From Pseudomonas sp. GM80 (lineage in GTDB: Bacteria > Pseudomonadota > Gammaproteobacteria > Pseudomonadales > Pseudomonadaceae), in the NCBI RefSeq assembly GCF_000282515.1, contig NZ_AKJD01000008.1:1-50129 (forward strand): a DNA stretch of 50,129 nt, given 5' to 3'. Position 1 is the stretch's first letter. The number at the start of each line of letters is the position of its first letter. Positions 32,108-40,499 of this stretch are shown piece after piece. Made by a program: the position numbers and the translations under genes. Below the pieces are notes generated by a model, which had not been told where the DNA came from, made no database searches, and worked only from the letters and a program-made list of their open reading frames with translations.

Positions 32108-32694
32108 GAACTGCCGCGCAATATCAGGCGCAACTGCGCGCCTTGCTGCCGAGCGGCCCGGCCTGGGACCCGGAGCGTGTGCCGGAACTGGAAGAAGTGC
32201 TGCAAGGCGTCGCCGTCGAACTGGCGCGCCTTGACGCCCGCGCCGTCGACCTGCTCAACGAGATGGACCCGGCCGGCGTCAGTGAACTGGTGCCCGACTG
32301 GGAACGGGTGATGAACCTGCCCGACCCGTGCCTGGGCGCCACCCCGCTGTACGACGATCGTCGCCTGGCCGTACGCCGGCGCTTGCTCGCGGTCGGCAGC
32401 CAGGCCGTCGGCTATTACCTTGAAATCGCCAAAAGCCAGGGCTACCCCAACGCCACGATTACCGAACTTGAAGCACCGCGCATGGGCCGTTCGCGTTTCG
32501 GCTCGGCACATTGGGGCACGTGGGAAGCGCAGTTCATGTGGACGCTCAACACCGGCGGGCGCCTGCTGCTCGGCCGGCGTTTCGGTGCGAGTTATTGGGG
32601 CGAGCGTTTCGGCGTCAACCCGGGCTCGGCGCTGGAGTGTTTGATCCACCGCAGTGCTCCGGCGCATACCAAGGTGCACATCAATTATGACTAG
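32095..32694 (+). CDS. Module-2 gp48-like (DUF2313) baseplate protein
   Basis: A 199-residue DUF2313/YmfQ-type tail protein. Features: TAAQYQAQLRALLPSGPAWD, DLLNEMDPAGVSELVPDWER, YYLEIAKSQGYPNATITELE, and a Trp-rich end ending in RSAPAHTKVHINY. In Mu-like tails it links the wedge to the fibres. The ATG at 32095 was preferred over a TTG two codons earlier because GGAGG lies at correct spacing. It is the last core gene before the fibre array. Confidence 0.87.
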   Translation: MGGIRTAAQYQAQLRALLPSGPAWDPERVPELEEVLQGVAVELARLDARAVDLLNEMDPAGVSELVPDWERVMNLPDPCLGATPLYDDRRLAVRRRLLAVGSQAVGYYLEIAKSQGYPNATITELEAPRMGRSRFGSAHWGTWEAQFMWTLNTGGRLLLGRRFGASYWGERFGVNPGSALECLIHRSAPAHTKVHINYD

Positions 32695-32708
32695 GGAGGG
32701 ATGACGGG

Positions 32709-33860
32709 ATGGATTATCCGAACAGTGTGCCCAGCGCCGGTTTGGTGAATGGGAAATTTGTTGATGAAAACCCGATGACCGGAACCCCGGGATCGCTGAT
32801 TCCGGCGGAGTGGGGCAACGGGGTGACGTTGGAGATTCTCAACGTGATCAATGCGGCTGGGTTGACCCCGGACGAGAAGAAGTACGATCAGCTGTTGCAG
32901 GCGATTCAGAGCGTTTCGGCCAAGGGCTGGAATCTGGATTCGGCGTTGCCGATCGGCTCGTTGCCAACCGCTACCGTGGCTACGGCAGACGGGCGATTGC
33001 CGATCACGCCGACGGCGTTTGCCACCAGTGGCGGGCGCTTAGCAATTCTGCCGGGTGTGCTGGTCAGCCTCGGCCAGGAGGTGTTGGCCGGTCAGTTGGG
33101 ACGGCCGCGCACTTTTACCACGCAAGCCTGGAGCAGCGGCGATCTGTTGCCCAACTCCGGTTACTTTCTGCGAGCGCAAGTGGTCGCCGGTGTGCTGACC
33201 TTCTACACGCAGCGCGGCATCATCTATGACGCCACGCCCGAGGGATTGAAGGGCACGATCAATGGTGCGGCGGGCGGTGGTTTTCAGTCGACGCCTTTGG
33301 ATCTCTGTCTGGCGTGGGTGGTGACAGCCGGCCCCGGCTCAGTACCGATTGTCCGGCCGATGTATAACCGTAGCCGCTTGTCGTGGACGCAAACAATCAG
33401 CGGCAATGGCGTGGTGTACCTGCCACTGGACCCGCATGCCCGTGCCGCGCGTCTGGTTGTGGGCAATGCGACGCCGCATCCGACGCAAGTCACCGCTATG
33501 AATTTTGCTACACCCGGTTGGCTGGGCGCCAACTACTGTTTTCTCAACCCGAAGGCTGCCGCGTCGAGCAACTGGGATGGCTGGGCCATTGCGGGTGAGA
33601 CGGTGCGGATTATCACCAACAACGAGGTGAATGACACAACCGTTTCGACATTGACCGCAAGCTTCGACCACAGCATGTTGCGTTCCCTGTGGCAGACCTA
33701 TCAAGCCGAACACGCCTTGGGTGCCGATAACGGCACAAGTGACGAATTGCTGTTCAGCATGGGCATCAAAAACATTCTCCCGAGCGACTACGCCAACGGT
33801 ATTGCGATCAACTTTGCAGCGGCGGTGAATATCAATCTTTCCTGGGAGTTGATCCGATGA
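32709..33860 (+). CDS. Tail fibre 1 of the five-fibre array
   Basis: A 383-residue fibre. Residues 1-70 are the shared anchor (MDYPNSVPSAGLVNGKFVDE, then TPGSLIPAEWGNGVTLEILN). Beyond it comes a beta-rich shaft (LPIGSLPTATVATADGRLPI, LVSLGQEVLAGQLGRPRTFT) and a C-terminal tip that I do not recognise (SWTQTISGNGVVYLPLDPHA; INFAAAVNINLSWELIR). Probably a receptor-binding protein of the Mu-like tail. It overlaps its chaperone gene by 4 nt. Confidence 0.8.
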   Translation: MDYPNSVPSAGLVNGKFVDENPMTGTPGSLIPAEWGNGVTLEILNVINAAGLTPDEKKYDQLLQAIQSVSAKGWNLDSALPIGSLPTATVATADGRLPITPTAFATSGGRLAILPGVLVSLGQEVLAGQLGRPRTFTTQAWSSGDLLPNSGYFLRAQVVAGVLTFYTQRGIIYDATPEGLKGTINGAAGGGFQSTPLDLCLAWVVTAGPGSVPIVRPMYNRSRLSWTQTISGNGVVYLPLDPHARAARLVVGNATPHPTQVTAMNFATPGWLGANYCFLNPKAAASSNWDGWAIAGETVRIITNNEVNDTTVSTLTASFDHSMLRSLWQTYQAEHALGADNGTSDELLFSMGIKNILPSDYANGIAINFAAAVNINLSWELIR

Positions 33861-34372
33861 TCATCATTCAAGAACTGCATCAGTTCGAGGACGGCTTGCG
33901 CGCTGCACAACCTTCCCCGGCCCATGACTGGGATGGTGAAGCCTGGCACCTCAATGTTGGCAGAGTGGCCGAACTGGAGCTGCAAGACGCCGAACGCCTC
34001 TGCGACAAAATCGACGGCGTCGCGGACAGCGTCCGCACGGTGCTGGCGGGCGATCCGCTCAAAGCCATGGAATACGCCCAGGCAGCCGCTGACGCGCAGG
34101 CTTATCAAGACGCCGGTTACCCGAAAAAGGAAGTGCCGTTGTCGGTCGCTGCCTGGGTGGTCAAAGGTCGTACGGCCAAACAGGCTGCCGAGCAGATTCT
34201 GAGTAAGGCCGATCAATTGACCGACCATTTGCTGACGCTGCGTACATTGCGCCTGAAGGCCAAGGCGCAGATTCGCGCGCAGGCGGCCAAGGGCAAGATG
34301 GCGCTGGCACGCAGTACCAGCGACGAAGCACTGGTGGCGATTCGCGAGCTGCTCGGCAATCAACTCAGCTAG
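33857..34372 (+). CDS. Assembly chaperone for fibre 1
   Basis: A 171-residue, mostly helical protein coupled to fibre 1 by an ATGA overlap. Residues 85-171 (YPKKEVPLSVAAWVVKGRTA, then Ala/Lys-rich helices) resemble DUF-type fibre-assembly partners, not the LRDWP type used by the other fibres. Assignment rests mainly on position. A terminator-like hairpin follows. Confidence 0.6.
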   Translation: MIIIQELHQFEDGLRAAQPSPAHDWDGEAWHLNVGRVAELELQDAERLCDKIDGVADSVRTVLAGDPLKAMEYAQAAADAQAYQDAGYPKKEVPLSVAAWVVKGRTAKQAAEQILSKADQLTDHLLTLRTLRLKAKAQIRAQAAKGKMALARSTSDEALVAIRELLGNQLS

Positions 34373-34398
34373 TCGCAACGCTGCGAACCTGTTCCCCC

Positions 34399-34425
34399 AA
34401 GCCCACTTCACCGTGGGCTTTTTAT
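34399..34425 (+). terminator. Terminator-like hairpin between fibre cassettes 1 and 2
   Basis: AAGCCCAC and GTGGGCTT pair around a short loop, followed by five T residues. The stem matches the one at 25192-25216. Confidence 0.8.
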
Positions 34426-34508
34426 TTTCAGAAAAAACATCGTAGCCGGCGCTCGGCAGCGACCGCTGCGTCATGGCTCATTTGTCATTTCAGAGGAACG
34501 AACACTCT

Positions 34509-35546
34509 ATGGATTATCCAAAAAGCGTCCCCAGCGTCGGCCTGGTCGATGGCCGTTTCGTTGATGAAAACCCTGTGGCGGGTACGCCCGGCTCATTGAT
34601 TCCGGCGGTCTGGGGCAATGCCGTCACAGAGGAAATACTCAGTGTGGTTTCCAGCGCCGGACTGGTGCCCACCGAAGGCGACAATCGCCAACTGCTCAAG
34701 GCCTTGCAGGCGCTGTTGGCTCTGGCCAGTCCGATGGGCTCCTCAGTGATCAATGTATCGACCTCCAAGGGGCTGACGGCCAATGAACTCGGCCTTGTGT
34801 TGGTCAATGCCAGCAGTGGCGTGACGACCATCAGTCTGCCGGCCGCCGACGCTGCACTGGGTACTCGCGACGTCATCGTGCGCCGGGTCGACAACGCGTC
34901 TACCCGGTTGGTGGTCCGCGCCTCCGGCACCGACAAAATCAGATTCCACACGCACTTGGCCGCTGCCGGCTACCCGTTTTTCGTGCTGATGGGCTCGGGG
35001 GACTGGTGGCATCTGCGCAGCGATGGCGCAGGCAATTGGTGGCCGCTTGGACGGTTCGACAGCACGCCATTGGGCCGGACTGTGTTCGAGACCACGACGC
35101 AGCTCAACCCCGGCGGATATGGGCCGCTTAACGGGGCGGTATTCAGTCGCAGCGACTGGCCGTGGTTGTGGGATCACGCGCAGCAGTCCGGCGGACTGAC
35201 CACCGAGGCCGCAAGGGGCGGGGCCGAAGGCGGCTGGACGAGCGGAGACGGCACCTTGACCTTTCGCGGGCCGGAAAGCCGGGGTGAGTTCATCCGGTTG
35301 AGCGACGAGGGCCGAGGAATCGACGTAGGGCGCTCGGTCGGCAGTTGGCAGGTCGACATGTTCCGCTCCCATCGCCATGAACTTAAAAGCGACATGCTGG
35401 GCGTGCCTTTGGTGGCGGCCCAGAACGCAGCACCGGATGCATTATTCAACCAAGCCAATATCAGTCTCGGATTTACCGAAAGCACCGGCGGTGTTGAAAC
35501 GCGTCCGCGCAACATGGCCTATCCAGGCCGGATAAAACTTATCTGA
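34509..35546 (+). CDS. Tail fibre 2 of the array, collar-like tip
   Basis: A 345-residue fibre. The start is the ATG beginning the shared anchor (MDYPKSVPSVGLVDGRFVDE); the upstream in-frame ATG lacks support. After residue 70 comes a beta-rich shaft, then a tail-collar-like tip: TFRGPESRGEFIRLSDEGRG, DVGRSVGSWQVDMFRSHRHE and the end GGVETRPRNMAYPGRIKLI. This tip is related to the collar domains of the module-1 fibre at 13119. Confidence 0.83.
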   Translation: MDYPKSVPSVGLVDGRFVDENPVAGTPGSLIPAVWGNAVTEEILSVVSSAGLVPTEGDNRQLLKALQALLALASPMGSSVINVSTSKGLTANELGLVLVNASSGVTTISLPAADAALGTRDVIVRRVDNASTRLVVRASGTDKIRFHTHLAAAGYPFFVLMGSGDWWHLRSDGAGNWWPLGRFDSTPLGRTVFETTTQLNPGGYGPLNGAVFSRSDWPWLWDHAQQSGGLTTEAARGGAEGGWTSGDGTLTFRGPESRGEFIRLSDEGRGIDVGRSVGSWQVDMFRSHRHELKSDMLGVPLVAAQNAAPDALFNQANISLGFTESTGGVETRPRNMAYPGRIKLI

Positions 35547-35588
35547 GGCCCACTTCGGGCTTCTTTCATCAGCAAAAGGAAGTGAACA

Positions 35589-36173
35589 ATGGATTACTAC
35601 TACGTCGTAGACGAAACCAATCAGATCATCACCGGCCCGATCGACTTGCCAGTGACGCCGGGCCTCGGTATTCAAATACCCGGTAATGTGATTGTACTGA
35701 CGGAGCTGCTGCCGGATCCCGAGGCGGGTTATGTCTGGGTTTGGCGCAATGCACAGGCCTCGCAGTTGATCGATCTGCGCAACCGCTTCTTCTATCGCAA
35801 GGACAACGGCAGCTATGTCTACTGGACCGAACTGGGTCCTGTGCCTGATTACCTGACGGCCAAGGTACGGCCAAACAGCTATTACTTCTGGAAGGATGAT
35901 GACTGGGTACTGGACGTCGAAGCCGAACGTGCAGGCTTGGCCGCGCAGGCCGATGTCGAACGCGATAACCGCCTGCGTGAGGTGATCATTCGCGTCGCGC
36001 CGCTGCAATACGCTTATGACGTGGGCGAGGCCACCAGCGAGCAGTTGGCCTCGCTGCAAGCCTGGAAACGCCATGCCCTGAACCTGGCGCGTATCGAGCT
36101 GCAAGCGGGTTATCCGTCGGTCATCGAGTGGCCCACCGCACCGGCCAAATTCGTGATTTCACCCACCGTTTAA
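35589..36173 (+). CDS. Assembly chaperone for fibre 2
   Basis: A 194-residue tail-fibre-assembly protein. N-terminal MDYYYVVDETNQIITGPIDL and LLPDPEAGYVWVWRNAQASQ, a central YYFWKDDDWVLDVEAERAGL, and the ending YPSVIEWPTAPAKFVISPTV with the classical WP-x-AP motif. The N-terminal half is longer than in the other chaperones of the locus. AAAAGGAAG precedes the ATG; a small GC hairpin (35548-35568) lies between it and fibre 2. Confidence 0.78.
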   Translation: MDYYYVVDETNQIITGPIDLPVTPGLGIQIPGNVIVLTELLPDPEAGYVWVWRNAQASQLIDLRNRFFYRKDNGSYVYWTELGPVPDYLTAKVRPNSYYFWKDDDWVLDVEAERAGLAAQADVERDNRLREVIIRVAPLQYAYDVGEATSEQLASLQAWKRHALNLARIELQAGYPSVIEWPTAPAKFVISPTV

Positions 36174-36255
36174 CCTTCGATTCACTTACTGAAAAACTAC
36201 AGGCGGCCCTGTGCTGCCGGCATTCGGCTGCCTGTAACACTGAAAAGGTTCTGAC

Positions 36256-37179
36256 GTGGACTATCCAAAAACCATCCCCGGCGTTGGCCTGGTCAACGGC
36301 GGATTTATCGATGAAAACCCTGTGGCCGGAACGCCGGGGTCGTTGATTCCTGCTGCCTGGGGCAACAGCGTCACGCAAGAAATTCTCAACGCGATCAAGG
36401 CCGCGGGATTGACCCCTGATGAAGCCAGAACCGATCAGTTGGCCACGGCCATTGGCGCATTGGTCGACTTCACCAAGCTGAAAAATACCCCGACCACGCT
36501 CAGTGGTTATGGCATCACCGATGCAGTGGGGCGGCTGCTGGCTGTCAGGCAGATTGAAACAGTCGGGATCACCGTTTACATGCCCAACCCGAAAACCAAA
36601 CGCATTCGTGTGCGCCTGGTTGGCGCGGGTGGTTCCGGTGGTGGGTGCGCACCGGTGCCGGCCAATAATCAAATCCTTGGCGGTGGAGGTGGCTCGGGCG
36701 CCTACGCCGAAAGCCTGTATGAGGTGACGCCACAAATGTTCGCCGGCGTACCGGTTTCCCTGGGCGCAGGTGGCGCAGTGAGTAACACCACAGGTCTGTC
36801 GGGTGGCGGCGCATCCTTCGGTTCTTACATGAGTGTTTCGGGAGGCGGTGGCGGTCAGAAACTGGCGATCGTCGTCACGGGCACCTCATCCGGATTCATT
36901 CAGGGCGGCGTGGGTGGTGCGGTGACTGGCGGCAATCTCTGCAGTGCCCGGGGCATCACCGGCGGATTTGGCATGAGTAATGCCAATTGGGGCCTGCTCT
37001 CCGGTTGCGGTGCGGCGAGTGCGTTCGATGGCGGCGGCCCGTTCACTGGATCAAACACGGTGGGCAATGCCGGCGTGCGGGGTTCGGGTGGCAGTGGCGC
37101 GTGCTCGGTCAACCCTTCTGCTTCAGTCGTCAGCGGCGCTGGCGGCAACGCCTTTTGCGAAATCTGGGAGTACGAGTAA
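36256..37179 (+). CDS. Tail fibre 3 of the array, glycine-rich tip
   Basis: A 307-residue fibre starting at GTG, which gives the conserved MDYPKTIPGVGLVNGGFIDE anchor. From residue 110 onward the protein turns into a glycine-rich adhesin: RIRVRLVGAGGSGGGCAPVP, ILGGGGGSGAYAESLYEVTP, GGGASFGSYMSVSGGGGGQK. This pattern recalls the polyglycine receptor-binding domains of phage adhesins such as gp38 of T-even relatives; that comparison is inference. Ends in GAGGNAFCEIWEYE, similar to the end of fibre 5. Confidence 0.83.
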   Translation: MDYPKTIPGVGLVNGGFIDENPVAGTPGSLIPAAWGNSVTQEILNAIKAAGLTPDEARTDQLATAIGALVDFTKLKNTPTTLSGYGITDAVGRLLAVRQIETVGITVYMPNPKTKRIRVRLVGAGGSGGGCAPVPANNQILGGGGGSGAYAESLYEVTPQMFAGVPVSLGAGGAVSNTTGLSGGGASFGSYMSVSGGGGGQKLAIVVTGTSSGFIQGGVGGAVTGGNLCSARGITGGFGMSNANWGLLSGCGAASAFDGGGPFTGSNTVGNAGVRGSGGSGACSVNPSASVVSGAGGNAFCEIWEYE

Positions 37180-37646
37180 TGGCCGTTTATGCACGGATCG
37201 AAAATGGCGTGATCGTCGAACGGATCGACACCGGTGATTACGCAATCAGCGAGCTGTTTGCACCGTCGTTTGTCGAGTCGATGGTCCGCGTGCCAGACGA
37301 CATGGCGGTCGACATCGGCGCACCGATGAGCGCGCTCACGCCAGCCATCGAGCCGCAGCCTGTCTTGCCGCTTGCCACTGTCGCGCCGGCGGCTGTTGTC
37401 TTGGAACAAGCGCCTGTGGCGCCAGAGCGTACTTGGCGCGAAGCGTCTCTTTCAGCGACCGAATGGTGTGTGACGCGTCATCGCGATGAGCAGGCATTGG
37501 GGCGTGGAACGACGCTCAAGGCCGCGCAGTATCTGGAGTTGCTGGAATACCGCCAGGCGCTGCGTGACTGGCCTGAGGCCAGCGGTTTCCCTGCAGTGGT
37601 TTCTCGGCCGACAGCACCGCAATGGTGGGTCGCCAATGCGGGTTGA
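37179..37646 (+). CDS. Assembly chaperone for fibre 3
   Basis: A 155-residue fibre-assembly protein. The N-terminus MAVYARIENGVIVERIDTGD is like that of the short gene after fibre 5, and the C-terminus has LEYRQALRDWPEASGFP and RPTAPQWW, as in the chaperones at 15603 and 38584. The middle is Pro/Ala-rich. Its ATG overlaps the fibre stop by one base; the longer upstream frame is a shadow of the fibre gene. Confidence 0.82.
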   Translation: MAVYARIENGVIVERIDTGDYAISELFAPSFVESMVRVPDDMAVDIGAPMSALTPAIEPQPVLPLATVAPAAVVLEQAPVAPERTWREASLSATEWCVTRHRDEQALGRGTTLKAAQYLELLEYRQALRDWPEASGFPAVVSRPTAPQWWVANAG

Positions 37647-37686
37647 CGTCCGCGGTTTCAGGCATTTTCAGACAAGGAGTTGAATC

Positions 37687-38583
37687 ATGGATTATCCAAA
37701 GAGTGTTCCTAGCGCCGGATTGGTAGATGGCAAGTTTGTCGATGAAGATTTACTGACGGGCAAGCCGGGCTCGTTGATTCCGGCCAGTTGGGGTAATGGT
37801 GTTACGCAGGAGTTGTTGACGGTCATCCAGAGCGCGGGGCTGACACCGTCGGAGGCCGCCAATAATCAACTGCTCAGTGCGCTGCGCAGCAACAATCTGT
37901 TCGTCACGGCACCGCAGTTCAATCAAGGCAAAGCGGTCGCCACCACCGAGTTCGTCGCCCGCGCGGGTCTGCAGTTTTCCGGGTTCGTGTCCTACCCTGC
38001 GAGCACTGTCCTGACCGTGGCCAACGTGGGCGGGGTGGCGAGTTTCGCCAGCGCAACGCCGATCACCGCAACGTTGCCTTCCATCAATGGCATTGCCCAT
38101 GCCAGCACGCTACACGTGATCAATGCGGGCAACGGTGTTCTGACCATCAACCCTGCCGCTAACGAACAAATTGAAACCTGCAACGGTACGTTCGGGGCAC
38201 TGAAGCTCGGGCTCGGCGACTCCGCATGCCTGATCAAACTGGCGAGCCAATGGCGGCTATACGCAGGGTCGATCAGCGATCGTTATGCAACGGCGCATTC
38301 GGGTGTCTATGGCAACGTCGGCTATCAACGGTTTGCCAGCGGCAACATTGAGCAATGGGGCGTGGGCACAACGGATGCGAAGGGCGAAGTCGACGTGATT
38401 TTTCCAATCTCCTTTCCGACAGCCTTTTCTTCGCTGGTGGCTACTCATGCTGGCGGTGACGGCGCAATGGTCATCCTGATTGCGGGTTCTGGAAAGCAAC
38501 AAGGCTGCAAGCTCAAGGTTCGTGATTTCGGCGGCAGCATTGCTGCGGGTTGGGGCATCAATTATTTCGCAAAGGGCTATTGA
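37687..38583 (+). CDS. Tail fibre 4 of the array, Gp53-like tip
   Basis: A 298-residue fibre. Anchor MDYPKSVPSAGLVDGKFVDE at residues 1-70, then a shaft region ending near LKLGLGDSACLIKLASQWRL. The C-terminal 90 residues (VGYQRFASGNIEQWGVGTTD, then VDVIFPISFPTAFSSLVATH and SIAAGWGINYFAKGY) show the I-x-QWG and PI-x-FPTA pattern of Gp53-like fibre tips, also present at the end of the module-1 fibre. AAGGAG precedes the ATG. Confidence 0.83.
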   Translation: MDYPKSVPSAGLVDGKFVDEDLLTGKPGSLIPASWGNGVTQELLTVIQSAGLTPSEAANNQLLSALRSNNLFVTAPQFNQGKAVATTEFVARAGLQFSGFVSYPASTVLTVANVGGVASFASATPITATLPSINGIAHASTLHVINAGNGVLTINPAANEQIETCNGTFGALKLGLGDSACLIKLASQWRLYAGSISDRYATAHSGVYGNVGYQRFASGNIEQWGVGTTDAKGEVDVIFPISFPTAFSSLVATHAGGDGAMVILIAGSGKQQGCKLKVRDFGGSIAAGWGINYFAKGY

Positions 38584-39030
38584 ATGAATCCGTTCAACGT
38601 TTTGTTCAGCGCCAGCACCCGGGGCGTTTATGTAGCGGGTATCAACTCCACTGACATTCCCGATGACGTCATCGAGATTCCTCAGACTTACTGGATCTCG
38701 CTGCTGCAGCAATTGGCCGTTACGGCAAAGGTGATCGGCGTGCGTGCGGATAACGGCTATCCGATTCTGGTCGATCCTGCGCCTCCTTCGGCCGATGAAG
38801 CAGCCGACGCCGAGCGCCGTTGGCGCACCGCGCAACTGGCCGCCACCGACGGATTGGTCGCGCGCGATCGCGATGAACTGGAAGACGGCGGCGGCACGAC
38901 GCTGACCACCGAGCAATATGCCCAATTGCAGACGTATCGCCGCCAATTGCGCGACTGGCCGCAGGGTTCTTTTTTCCCGTTCAGCGAGCATCGGCCACTG
39001 GCGCCGAACTGGTTGGCGGCTGCGCTGTGA
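38584..39030 (+). CDS. Assembly chaperone for fibre 4
   Basis: A 148-residue Caudo_TAP-type chaperone. It starts at the base after the fibre stop. Features: NVLFSASTRGVYVAGINSTD, EAADAERRWRTAQLAATDGL and the C-terminal YRRQLRDWPQGSFFP with RPLAPNWL. Closest in plan to the module-1 chaperone at 15603, matching the similar tips of the two fibres. Confidence 0.85.
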   Translation: MNPFNVLFSASTRGVYVAGINSTDIPDDVIEIPQTYWISLLQQLAVTAKVIGVRADNGYPILVDPAPPSADEAADAERRWRTAQLAATDGLVARDRDELEDGGGTTLTTEQYAQLQTYRRQLRDWPQGSFFPFSEHRPLAPNWLAAAL

Positions 39031-39048
39031 ATCTTTTGAGAGATTGAA

Positions 39049-40209
39049 ATGGATTATCCAAAAAGCGTTCCCGGCATAGGGCTGGTGAATGGAAAGTTCG
39101 TCAATGAAGACGTCATTGCGGGATTGCCCGGGTCGTTGATCCCGGCGACCTGGGGCAATAGCGTTACCGATGAGTTGTTGAATGTCGTCAAGTCGGCCGG
39201 CCTTGAACCGAACGAAGCCGACGCGAACCAGTTGTTGCAAGCGCTGAAAAAACTCAGCCAGGCCGGTGAAGACAAACATGCCGCCGACATCGGCGCGGCC
39301 AATCTCTACATGGCCAATTATGTGCCTGCCGTCACCGCATTGAAGGACGGCTTGGCGCTACGTTTTACCGCCGGCAATGCCAATACCGGGACGAGTACGT
39401 TTGCACCGAACGGGTTGATGCCCAAGCCGCTCGTCAGTCTTGCAGCAAGTACATTGCGCCCTGCCGAGATTGTCGGCGGTAGCGTGTGTTCGGTGGTGTA
39501 CAGCGCGGCTCTGGACAGTTGGGTGTTGGTGTATGCGAGTGGTGGCAATGCTGCCAGTGGTCGACTATTGGGTGTCAGGACGTTTACCGCGTCCGGCAAC
39601 TATGTACCGGCAGTGGGAATGAAGAACGTATTGGTCACCGTCGTCGGCGGAGGTGGTGGCAGCTCGGGAATCGGTGCGACGAATTCTTCTCAGGTTTCCC
39701 TCGCAGGAGGTGGTGCCTCCGGTAGCTACGCACAAGCCTGGTTATCATCTGGCGCGATCGGGCTGAGCCAAATCGTCACAGTTGGGGCGGGGGGCGCTGC
39801 GGGCGTTGTCGGCACTGGCGGCGGAAGTGGCGGAACAAGTTCGCTGGGTTCATTGGTTTCGGCCACTGGCGGTGGCGGTTCTCCCTGGAGTACTCCACTC
39901 ACGCTTCCTGGGTTCGGCTTGTATGTGGGTGGATTTCCCAGCCAAATCTCAATGGGCGGCAATATTGTCAATTCGGCAGGAGCAGCCGGCAGCCCAGGGA
40001 TGTGCCTGACCGGATCAACCCTTGCCGGGCACGGCGCAAACTCACCTCTTGGCAGTGGTGGGTATGCGAGCAGCGTCGCATTGAGTGTGGCCGCCCCTGG
40101 TTCCGGTTATGGCTCAGGCGCGGGCGGGATTGCTAACGCAACCAATCAGCCAGGCAGGCCCGGCGCTTCAGGAGCGCCGGGCGCTGTAATCATCTACGAG
40201 TACGCCTGA
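39049..40209 (+). CDS. Tail fibre 5 of the array, glycine-rich tip
   Basis: A 386-residue fibre. Anchor MDYPKSVPGIGLVNGKFVNE, then a shaft with KDGLALRFTAGNANTGTSTF. From about residue 175 (GVRTFTASGNYVPAVGMKNV) it becomes glycine-rich (TVVGGGGGSSGIGATNSSQV; TVGAGGAAGVVGTGGGSGGT) and ends APGAVIIYEYA, matching the end of fibre 3. Same tip class as fibre 3 but a different sequence in between, as expected for adhesins that vary in target specificity. Confidence 0.83.
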   Translation: MDYPKSVPGIGLVNGKFVNEDVIAGLPGSLIPATWGNSVTDELLNVVKSAGLEPNEADANQLLQALKKLSQAGEDKHAADIGAANLYMANYVPAVTALKDGLALRFTAGNANTGTSTFAPNGLMPKPLVSLAASTLRPAEIVGGSVCSVVYSAALDSWVLVYASGGNAASGRLLGVRTFTASGNYVPAVGMKNVLVTVVGGGGGSSGIGATNSSQVSLAGGGASGSYAQAWLSSGAIGLSQIVTVGAGGAAGVVGTGGGSGGTSSLGSLVSATGGGGSPWSTPLTLPGFGLYVGGFPSQISMGGNIVNSAGAAGSPGMCLTGSTLAGHGANSPLGSGGYASSVALSVAAPGSGYGSGAGGIANATNQPGRPGASGAPGAVIIYEYA

Positions 40210-40463
40210 TGAAAACCTACGCACGCATCGCCAACAACACCGTGGTCGAGCTGCTCTCCACCGACGGCAACATGGCCAAGATGTTTCACCCGGATCTGCT
40301 GTGGGTCGATATCACTGAAGTCACCCCGGCACCGCAAATCGACTGGAACGCCAACTTCGGCAACCTCGGTTGGGTGTTCGCAGCACCCGAAGAACCCGCG
40401 CCGGACAGCCCCCTGAAAACTCTGGCAAAAAAGTGGCTGACAGGCATTGGCCGTCAATCGTGA
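40209..40463 (+). CDS. Short assembly-like protein after fibre 5
   Basis: An 84-residue protein whose N-terminus (MKTYARIANNTVVELLSTDG, then LGWVFAAPEE) matches the N-terminal part of the fibre-3 chaperone and the orphan proteins at 7192 and 7746. It lacks the LRDWP-type C-terminus of full chaperones, so it is a short natural form or a truncated copy. The ATG overlaps the stop of fibre 5. Confidence 0.7.
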   Translation: MKTYARIANNTVVELLSTDGNMAKMFHPDLLWVDITEVTPAPQIDWNANFGNLGWVFAAPEEPAPDSPLKTLAKKWLTGIGRQS

Positions 40464-40499
40464 TTCAATCGAGGGACTATCCAGGGAGGATCAAGCATT

